A DNA stretch of 10,181 bases from Clostridia bacterium (lineage in GTDB: Bacteria > Bacillota > UBA994 > PWPR01): positions 1 to 10,181 of the forward strand of contig PWPR01000136.1 of assembly GCA_003557085.1 (NCBI GenBank), in the 5' to 3' direction. Made by a program: the position numbers and the translations under genes. Under the pieces are notes generated by a model, which worked only from the letters and a program-made list of their open reading frames with translations, was not told the DNA's origin and made no database searches. This document shows positions 1 through 4,231 of this stretch, piece by piece; position 1 is the stretch's first letter; each line of letters begins with the position of its first letter.

Positions 1-6
1 ACCTCC
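1..6 (-). promoter_or_regulatory. Shine-Dalgarno site of a gene starting beyond the left edge
   Basis: Read on the minus strand, the last six bases of the window are GGAGGT, a near-perfect ribosome binding site. A start codon would fall a few bases outside the window, so another minus-strand gene probably follows the CMD-family gene. The identity of that gene cannot be seen. Only about 16 bases separate this site from the T-run of the preceding terminator, which leaves no room for a separate promoter. Confidence 0.6.
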
Positions 7-22
7 TATATCCTTTAATGAG

Positions 23-56
23 AAAAAATTAAACCCAAGAACTTTCTCTTGGGTTT
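23..56 (-). terminator. Rho-independent terminator after the permease operon
   Basis: Bases 31-40 and 47-56 form a perfect 10-bp stem (AAACCCAAGA against its complement) with a 6-base loop. On the minus strand it is followed by AA and then six T residues (28-23). It lies 4 bases past the stop codon of the CMD-family gene and is well formed for termination of leftward transcripts. A Shine-Dalgarno sequence lies just downstream, so some read-through to the next gene is likely. Confidence 0.85.
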
Positions 57-60
57 AGTA

Positions 61-402
61 TTACTTATCTTCCGTATAATCAAACTCACAACCACAATCT
101 ACATTGCCCTTAAGAATTTCTCTCCAGTCTCCTAAAGTGCCATGGGTGAAGCAATCATCTCCACCAGCTGCCTCTCGCATTGTTAGCGCCATAATATAGC
201 TGAGTTCCTTAACAGTTGCTCCCTCATCAAGAGCTCCTTTATAGTGTTTTAACACACAAGGTTGAGATCTTGCTTTTATGGCAAGCGCAAAACAGATAAA
301 TTCAAAGGTCTTTTTGTCTATTATCCTATTCTCTTCAAGTATAGCATCAAGCTCACTAAACTTTTCAGTAAACTCTGGGAAAAACTGCTCTAGCATCCTC
401 AT
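61..402 (-). CDS. AhpD-like carboxymuconolactone decarboxylase family protein
   Basis: This 113-residue protein matches the small alpha-helical CMD/AhpD fold. Its core is ARSQPCVLKHYKGALDEGAT, in which Cys49 and His53 form the C-x3-H half of the family's CxxC-x3-H redox/proton-relay motif. The position of the first cysteine is Ser46 here, so the classical AhpD disulfide is absent. Cys84 and a C-terminal CGC pair (Cys103, Cys105) might supply another thiol partner. The start at 402 has a strong AAAGGAGG site 9 bases upstream; the ATG two codons later is less well spaced. The gene begins 24 bases after the mini-thioredoxin stop, so the two are very likely co-transcribed, and a terminator follows at once. 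A peroxide- or alkylhydroperoxide-related role is the usual inference for the family. The exact substrate is unknown, and decarboxylase activity should not be assumed. Confidence 0.85.
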   Translation of the reverse strand: MRMLEQFFPEFTEKFSELDAILEENRIIDKKTFEFICFALAIKARSQPCVLKHYKGALDEGATVKELSYIMALTMREAAGGDDCFTHGTLGDWREILKGNVDCGCEFDYTEDK

Positions 403-426
403 CGTTAAGATCCTCCTTTAATTGAC

Positions 427-663
427 TTATCTCTTCTCTATTAATTCAACTACCTCTTCTGCACTTGGAACTTTACCAACTAATACAATCTCTCCGTCAA
501 TTGCTAAAGCTGGTGTCTTCATAACTCCAAACTCAGCAATATCATTAATATCTTCTACTTTGATAAGTTCTGCATCTAAACCTTTATCTTTCACAACTTT
601 CTCGACTACTGCAAAAAGCTTCTTACACTTGCGACAACCTGTTCCTAAAATCTCAAATTTCAT
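427..663 (-). CDS. Small CxxC thioredoxin-like protein (redox-active disulfide protein 2 family)
   Basis: A 78-residue thioredoxin-fold mini-protein. It opens with MKFEILGTGCRKCKKL, where Cys10-Arg-Lys-Cys13 is the redox-active CxxC at the start of the first helix. VMKTPALAIDG around residues 47-57 supplies the cis-proline loop (Thr50-Pro51) that packs against the disulfide. This short form, similar to archaeal MTH895 and TM0996-type proteins, is known beside DUF318/ArsP permeases and ArsR regulators. I chose the ATG at 663 because GGAGGT lies 9 bases upstream (678-673). An in-frame TTG at 696 would place that site inside the coding region and add 11 residues unlike the family. The gene starts 36 bases after the permease stop and is followed 24 bases later by the CMD-family gene. 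It probably acts in the cytoplasm as a thiol-disulfide partner of the permease or its substrate; the partner is inference. Confidence 0.9.
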   Translation of the reverse strand: MKFEILGTGCRKCKKLFAVVEKVVKDKGLDAELIKVEDINDIAEFGVMKTPALAIDGEIVLVGKVPSAEEVVELIEKR

Positions 664-699
664 TGTACATAGACCTCCTGAAATTATTATATTCAATAT

Positions 700-1719
700 C
701 TAAAACACTAATATGCCTGCAATTTTTCCTACAAATGCTGCAAATATCACTACTAGACCAATGTAAGTAGCTGTCTTCTTAACACCTAATACTCTTGAAA
801 TTACTATCATATTTGGTATGCTCAGTGAAGGTCCTGCTATTAGTAAAGCAGAAGCTGGACCTGCAAACATTCCAAGTGCTAAAAAACTATTTACTATAGG
901 TACCTCAGTTAAAGTAGCAAAGTACATTAATGCTCCAAAGCCACTAGCTAATACATTAGCACCATAGGTGTTGTTCCCAACAAATCTTACCATGAACTCT
1001 TGAGAAATGGCTGCTTCAATAATACCCGCTAAGAAAACCCCAATAAAGAATAGTGGGATAATTCTCCTAGCAAGGTCCCAAGTTGCAGCTCCCCAATCAA
1101 GTAACTCATCTTTTGAAAAGAAAGCAACCAACTGAACTATTAAAACAACTACTAAAACATTACGTGTCATTGGGTGCCAATAATGAGCAACTAAAATACC
1201 TAAAAGTGTAAAGAAATAAAGGCCATTTTGCCAAAATGTTCTGTCATTACTATCATCAAGAACAAAAGCATTGCTATCTCCATCAGTTTCTTCGCTCTTA
1301 TTGTAGAGTGCAAACATGATTAATCCTACGACTATAGATAAAATTATCGCACCAATAACTCTGACAAAACCTATATCAACTCTTATTAGTGTAAAAGTAA
1401 ACACTATAGCTAATACATTGATCTATGGCCCTGCAAACAAAAATGTTACTGCAGGACCTATGCCAGCACCTTTCTTTCTAATACTAGCAAACATTGGTAA
1501 GACTGAACATGAACAAACTGTTAAGATTGCGCCAGAAACACTAGCTATTAAATATGCCAACACTTTGTTTGATTTAGGACCAAAATACTTAAGCACTGCA
1601 CCTTTTGATAAAAACTCTGTTATTGCGCCTGACAAGAAAAATGCAATAGTTAGCGATATCGCTCTATTAACTGTCACATAGTCTATTACAGACTGCACAC
1701 CTGCTCTTAAAATATCCAT
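700..1719 (-). pseudogene. ArsP/DUF318 (UPF0718) family permease interrupted by an in-frame TAG
   Basis: One continuous reading frame of 339 codons is broken only by TAG at 1425-1423 (codon 99). The N-terminal 98 residues hold two to three hydrophobic segments and TVCSCSVLPMFASI (Cys69, Cys71), then GAGIGPAVTFLFAGP. After the stop the frame continues INVLAI and then 234 residues of membrane segments with TEVPIV, GMFAGP and LIAGPSLSIPNM, the second-half counterpart of the first motif. This is the pattern of the ArsP-like permease family, implicated in efflux of organoarsenicals and other metal compounds. The total of about 339 residues is normal for the family. The start ATG at 1719 has GGAGG 7 bases upstream. 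No ribosome site precedes the GTG at 1404, so independent translation of the second part looks unlikely. The stop falls inside the conserved AGP-x-IN motif, so it is either a real nonsense mutation, a sequencing error or, least likely, a recoded amber. The natural stop is also TAG. Confidence 0.85.
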
Positions 1720-1768
1720 TACTCTTCCTCCAGTTTGGGCTTATCCCATAATATGCACCTTTTCTTAT

Positions 1769-1797
1769 ATTCTAGCTTGTGAATATGTGAATGTCAA
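1769..1797 (-). promoter_or_regulatory. Proximal sigma-A promoter of the permease operon
   Basis: On the minus strand TTGACA (1797-1792) and TAGAAT (1774-1769) are separated by exactly 17 bases: a consensus -35 and a one-mismatch -10. Transcription would start near 1762, leaving a leader of about 43 bases before the permease ATG. The spacer is almost entirely an 8-bp tandem repeat, seen on the plus strand as GTGAATAT at 1779-1786 and GTGAATGT at 1787-1794. A repressor bound there would block polymerase. The leader also contains a short TGGG/CCCA hairpin (1748-1736). Confidence 0.8.
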
Positions 1798-1820
1798 CAC
1801 CTATAGCACAGATTTATAGA

Positions 1821-1849
1821 ATTATATAAGAAATTTCTTATATAATCAA
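1821..1849 (-). promoter_or_regulatory. Distal promoter overlaid by a perfect 12-2-12 palindromic operator
   Basis: Bases 1821-1846 are a perfect 26-bp palindrome with half-site ATTATATAAGAA, a 2-bp AT centre and the complementary half-site. On the minus strand TTGATT (1849-1844), 17 bases and TATAAT (1826-1821) form a good sigma-A promoter whose spacer and -10 are the palindrome itself. The 12-2-12 layout is the one described for ArsR/SmtB family operators, which often control permease/thioredoxin operons of this type. The regulator is not in the window as an intact gene, so the family assignment is inference. Cruciform or simple AT-rich chance symmetry is possible, but 13 paired bases per arm without a mismatch is unlikely by chance. 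Confidence 0.65.
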
Positions 1850-1914
1850 GCATGCAAGTCTTTTTGAATGATTTCCAAATCATTTTGAGAATGTCTTTCT
1901 AAAACAACCTCAAT
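1846..1914 (-). pseudogene. Possible gene remnant upstream of the permease promoters
   Basis: In the minus frame ending with TGA at 1848-1846 there is a 22-codon stretch, IEVVLERHSQNDLEIIQKDL followed by HA, with a protein-like mix of charged and hydrophobic residues. It is preceded by TAG (1917-1915) and then TAA a few codons further up. Just upstream, in another frame, a second protein-like stretch ends KALTDVSLH and then TAA. Together they could be the eroded 3' end of a gene, and its position before the permease is where an ArsR-type regulator often sits. I do not recognise the family, and the evidence is only compositional. It may equally be non-coding DNA. Confidence 0.2.
1867..1884. 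repeat. Short perfect inverted repeat, AATGATTT arms
   Basis: AATGATTT at 1867-1874 and its complement at 1877-1884 flank a CC centre, giving an 18-bp symmetric site. It lies 18 bases upstream of the distal permease promoter on the minus strand. It could be a second regulator site. No flanking T-run or gene end suggests a terminator. Confidence 0.4.
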
Positions 1915-1979
1915 CTAAAGAAGTTTAGTGTAATGATACATCTGTTAGAGCTTTCTTAAAATTAACTTCTTCTTTAGAT
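1913..1979. repeat. 11-bp inverted repeat with 45-base spacing
   Basis: ATCTAAAGAAG (1913-1923) recurs as its exact complement at 1969-1979. The spacer has no clear gene. The inner part also pairs in an alternative register with AACTTCTT (1964-1971). Together with the 18-bp repeat next to it, this makes the gap between the recombinase and permease genes rich in symmetric sequence. The function is unknown, and a recombination or attachment site is only a possibility. Confidence 0.35.
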
Positions 1980-2001
1980 GAAGAATAGTCTTCTTAAATT
2001 C

Positions 2002-2039
2002 AAAAGCCCCAAACAATATCTTAAACTGTTTAAGGCTTT
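2002..2039 (-). terminator. Rho-independent terminator after the recombinase gene
   Basis: AAAGCC (2003-2008) pairs with GGCTTT (2034-2039), and AAACA (2011-2015) pairs with TGTTT (2027-2031) inside it across a small C-A interior loop. On the minus strand the hairpin ends GGGGCTTTTGAATTT, the expected GC-rich stem followed by a T-rich tail. It begins 13 bases past the recombinase stop codon. Confidence 0.7.
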
Positions 2040-2052
2040 CTTATGGACACAA

Positions 2053-2610
2053 TCAGATAAAGAACCTCTCTAAGCTTTCATCTATTTCTTCTTGTGTTAT
2101 CCCTATATATCTTTTTGTTATGTTTTGAGAACTATGGTTAAATATTTGCATCAGCTGCGCTATGTCTTTAGTTTGCTTATAAAAAAAATAACCGAAGGAT
2201 TTCCTAAAGGAATGTAGCCCAAAATCTTCTATACCTAAATCAACCGCCACTGCCTTAATAAATCTATAGGCCTGTACTCTTGTAATATGAGACTTCACTC
2301 CCTTACTATTTTTTTGCCTACTTGGGAATAAAAAATCGTCTTGTTTCTTGCCTTTAATATAAATATCTAGCTCTTGTCTTAGTTGGGGATTAATTGGAAA
2401 ATATTGCAACTTTCTAGTCTTTTGCTCCCTCAAATATATATGAGACTTATTCTTAACATCCTTAACTCTCAAAGGAACTATATCTCCACCTCTCATTCCA
2501 GTGTTTAGTGCAATAGTTGCATAAATAAAGTACTTATAGTTTCTAATCTTCAGCTCACGTTTAAGCTCTTCTATTTTTTCCTTGCTTTTTATTGGTTGTA
2601 CAAGTTCTAT
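2053..2610 (-). CDS. Small tyrosine recombinase/integrase lacking a canonical start codon
   Basis: A catalytic-domain-only tyrosine recombinase of about 185 residues, counted from the ATA codon at 2610. The full active-site set is present: Arg40 in GMRGGD, a beta-hairpin lysine in REQKTRK (Lys64), His133-x2-Arg136 in GLHSFRKS, His159 in FNHSS and Tyr168 in KRYIGI. It lacks the N-terminal core-binding domain of XerC/XerD-size enzymes, as do other short integrases of low-GC Firmicutes. Homologous sequence starts well before the first ATG (2496): the frame reads ELVQPIKSKEKIEELKREL from 2607, as expected for the family. No ATG, GTG or TTG occurs there. AGGAG at 2622-2618 is spaced 7 bases from ATA (2610-2608) and 4 from ATT (2613). 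The start is therefore AUA/AUU, or the gene has lost its ATG and is silent. It would cut and rejoin DNA at specific sites; its target is unknown. Confidence 0.8.
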   Translation of the reverse strand: MELVQPIKSKEKIEELKRELKIRNYKYFIYATIALNTGMRGGDIVPLRVKDVKNKSHIYLREQKTRKLQYFPINPQLRQELDIYIKGKKQDDFLFPSRQKNSKGVKSHITRVQAYRFIKAVAVDLGIEDFGLHSFRKSFGYFFYKQTKDIAQLMQIFNHSSQNITKRYIGITQEEIDESLERFFI

Positions 2611-2641
2611 AATATCACTCCTAAAATAATAGTTATTTCTA

Positions 2642-2671
2642 ATTTTATCGATGTGTCATTGTAGTTTTCAA
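2642..2671 (-). promoter_or_regulatory. Likely promoter of the recombinase gene
   Basis: On the minus strand TTGAAA (2671-2666) and TAAAAT (2647-2642) are 18 bases apart, and the AGGAG ribosome site follows about 20 bases further on. The match is good but not perfect, and AT-rich DNA gives such pairs by chance. Confidence 0.45.
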
Positions 2672-2757
2672 GCATTCTCTTAATATTTGACATACTTTTG
2701 ACATTGTTATATACATCTGTATTTATTTGCTTTTTCTTACTTATTTCTTCTATACAT

Positions 2758-2787
2758 ATAAAAAAGACCTTCTCTAAAGAAAGTCTT
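2758..2787 (-). terminator. Rho-independent terminator after the acetyltransferase gene
   Basis: Bases 2764-2773 pair with 2778-2787 in a 10-bp stem with one C-A mismatch and a 4-base loop. On the minus strand the stem runs into a T stretch (2765-2760). It starts 9 bases after the acetyltransferase stop, so the Fra/acetyltransferase transcript should end here and the recombinase needs its own promoter. Confidence 0.75.
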
Positions 2788-2796
2788 ACTATAATA

Positions 2797-3222
2797 CTAC
2801 AAAAGCTCATACAAATACATAACATCATCAGAATGCAACTGCTTTCCACCAGTTTTTTCATATACTGCAGTTGCAGCTAGATTTGACTTATTAGTCAGTA
2901 CAAACACTTCACAACACTCTCTATCTCTAGCAATAGCCTTTAACTTCTCAATTAGTTGAGTTGCTATTCCTTTTCTCCTAAAGTCTTCTAATACATCTAT
3001 TGAGTATAAGAACATCATATCTTTATTAGCTCTAATATCTGTTAAGACATAAGCGTATAAGAACCCAGCGAGTTGATTACTATACGTTGCTAATAAGAGC
3101 ACATTCATATTATTGCTAAAAAACTCATCGTTTATTGCTACATCTTTGATGTTAAGTTTCTCAAACAAATACAAAATATCATTTGCATTTTCAAGAAATG
3201 CTTCTTTTATTACTGTTGTCAC
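2797..3222 (-). CDS. GNAT family N-acetyltransferase, AAC(3)-I-like
   Basis: A 141-residue GNAT protein. Motif A is clear: the beta4 strand MMFLYSIDVLEDF leads into RRKGIATQLIEKLKAIA (Arg82, Arg83, Gly85, Ala87), the R/Q-x2-G-x-G/A loop that binds the acetyl-CoA pyrophosphate. Motif B follows with VFVLTNKSNLAATAVYEKTGG (Tyr121 in the usual late tyrosine position). The order and wording, including the ending around VMYLYEL, resemble the AAC(3)-I aminoglycoside acetyltransferase group more than RimI or PAT types. Chromosomal relatives of that group often have unknown substrates, so resistance is not implied. The start is GTG at 3222, supported by AAGGAGG 6 bases upstream (3235-3229); no ATG is better placed. 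It lies 47 bases after the Fra-like gene, with no terminator visible between, so the two are probably one transcript. The stop is TAG. Confidence 0.85.
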   Translation of the reverse strand: MTTVIKEAFLENANDILYLFEKLNIKDVAINDEFFSNNMNVLLLATYSNQLAGFLYAYVLTDIRANKDMMFLYSIDVLEDFRRKGIATQLIEKLKAIARDRECCEVFVLTNKSNLAATAVYEKTGGKQLHSDDVMYLYELL

Positions 3223-3269
3223 CTACGTCCTCCTTATCTTCTTTACTATATGTAACTATAAAGGTATCC

Positions 3270-3656
3270 TTATCTCCAAAACTTATTATATCCTTTATTT
3301 TCCTCAATATTATAATCAATTATTCTTTCAATTAGAAGTAAATCAACTTGATCTGAGCATTTAATTCTAAAAATTTCTTTTGCTCTTTCGTATCCTGATT
3401 CATTTATATCAGCTTCAAACGTATCTAGAGCAATTTTTTCAGGGGCTATAGCAATATGATTTTTTGACACACTAAAACCAATAATAAAAGTTCCTTGGTA
3501 AGTAAACATTGGTTGATTCCACTTTATCTCTTTAGTTAAATGTGGAAACTTTTCTTCAATGTAATTGAATATGCCTTCTAACTTATCTCTTTGCTTATTA
3601 TCTTTAATATTGTTTAAATATCCTTGAAAACCTTCCATGCTTTTACCTAATGTCAT
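3270..3656 (-). CDS. DUF1801 protein, YdhG/Fra-like intracellular iron chaperone
   Basis: A 128-residue protein close to the Bacillus subtilis YdhG (Fra) pattern, a frataxin-like iron chaperone in the DUF1801 fold. Diagnostic segments are EEKFPHLTKEIKWNQPMFTY (residues 34-53), GTFIIGFSVSKNHIAIAPEK (residues 55-74), ESGYERAKEIFRIK (residues 86-99) and the tail NKFWR. Length and end match the family. Fra delivers iron for cluster and haem assembly in Bacillus; the same role here is inference from the family. The ATG at 3656 has AGGTG 7 bases upstream. It is the first gene of a two-gene unit with the acetyltransferase. The protein is charge-balanced, unlike the giant acidic protein next door. 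Confidence 0.88.
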   Translation of the reverse strand: MTLGKSMEGFQGYLNNIKDNKQRDKLEGIFNYIEEKFPHLTKEIKWNQPMFTYQGTFIIGFSVSKNHIAIAPEKIALDTFEADINESGYERAKEIFRIKCSDQVDLLLIERIIDYNIEENKGYNKFWR

Positions 3657-3682
3657 TTTATTGCACCTACTCTTTTAGTTTA

Positions 3683-3699
3683 ATTATAGTAGTATTATA
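3683..3699 (-). promoter_or_regulatory. Candidate -10 elements upstream of the Fra-like gene
   Basis: Two TATAAT hexamers occur on the minus strand, at 3699-3694 and 3688-3683, 27-45 bases before the start codon. No convincing -35 lies at the right spacing; AGTCAC near 3722-3717 is weak. One of them is probably the promoter -10. Confidence 0.4.
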
Positions 3700-3842
3700 T
3701 CATGAGATTCTTCTGTGTGACTATATTCTATACTTCACATTTATTAACATAAATCCATAGCTCCATTTGCTACGGTTATTTTCTAAGATCTTGCCAAATA
3801 TCTTTATAATATTTAGATTAAGCTTTCCATAAATAAGCACTT

Positions 3843-3964
3843 AGTATTAGATATGAAGAGCAAAATGGTTATACAGTAGATACTAATGTATTTTCTTTTA
3901 TGATCATAGTGAAAATAGATTTGCTAAACACTATTACATGACTATAGCTCCTATAAGTTTATAA
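3843..3964 (+). pseudogene. Possible frameshifted gene remnant on the plus strand
   Basis: The plus strand reads SIRYEEQNGYTVDTNVF from 3843. After a one-base shift near 3895 it reads FYDHSENRFAKHYYMTIAPI, then SL and TAA at 3962-3964. Removing one base would give a continuous C-terminal-like segment of about 39 residues with a natural residue mix. The region before 3843 is closed by TAA in the same frame (3834-3836). I do not recognise the family. It is the only coding-like sequence on the plus strand in the window, and chance cannot be excluded. Confidence 0.25.
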
Positions 3965-4028
3965 TAAGATAAACTTCGCACTGTTAGTCATATTATTTTG
4001 CTATTAATTATCATCATTGTGAAAGTTA

Positions 4029-4057
4029 AGGTATTCTTGCAAAACTTAAGAATACCT
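4029..4057. repeat. 10-bp perfect stem-loop
   Basis: AGGTATTCTT (4029-4038) and its exact complement (4048-4057) enclose a 9-base loop. Neither strand has a strong T-run after it, so it is at best a weak or back-up terminator behind the main one at 4090-4139, or an RNA 3'-end structure. Confidence 0.5.
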
Positions 4058-4089
4058 ACTCAGTAAACTTATTCTTACTAATGCAAGTC

Positions 4090-4139
4090 AAAAAGACGAA
4101 TAGCAACTTACGCACAATGTAAATTGCTATTAGTCCTTT
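4090..4139 (-). terminator. Likely terminator of the giant gene
   Basis: AATAGCAA (4099-4106) pairs with its complement at 4124-4131. An outer helix of bases 4091-4097 pairs with 4133-4139 with one mismatch. On the minus strand the hairpin ends TATTCGTCTTTTTGA, five T residues at the base of the stem. It lies about 93 bases beyond the stop codon of the giant gene. Confidence 0.6.
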
Positions 4140-4231
4140 ATAATATACAGCTTAGCACGTTTCTCTTCCTCATCATTAAAACATCTAAATTAAGGATTTA
4201 TTCTTATCTCAGTTAAATTATCTTTATGTTG

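Larger units (their letters stand above)
3657..4231. other. 575-base intergenic region
   Basis: This gap separates the giant gene from the Fra-like gene. It contains the Fra promoter region, a perfect hairpin at 4029-4057, the giant-gene terminator at 4090-4139 and a possible eroded coding stretch at 3843-3964. No tRNA, other RNA gene or intact ORF of convincing length is visible on either strand. Short protein-like runs in several frames, for example YYKDIWQDLRK on the minus strand near 3775-3815, hint at old gene debris but none is conclusive. Confidence 0.5.

Noticed and set aside
422..703. Plus-strand ORF opposite the mini-thioredoxin, rich in Ser/Thr/Ile
   Set aside because: It is an antisense shadow of a confidently identified gene, with low-complexity composition and no ribosome site.
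1316..1681. Plus-strand ORF of 121 codons opposite the permease
   Set aside because: It is an antisense shadow of the permease. The minus strand carries the conserved CSCSVLP and GPAVTFL motifs.
663..1719. Pyrrolysine-type read-through: permease and thioredoxin share one frame separated only by TAG codons, giving a possible 430-residue fusion
   Set aside because: TAG also ends the acetyltransferase gene (2797-2799), and the thioredoxin has its own well-placed ribosome site. The TAG positions do not correspond to known pyrrolysine proteins, so ordinary stops explain the data better.
2607..2861. 84-codon minus-strand ORF overlapping the acetyltransferase end and the recombinase start
   Set aside because: It runs in another frame through the acetyltransferase 3' end and its terminator, has no ribosome site before its internal ATGs, and resembles no family.
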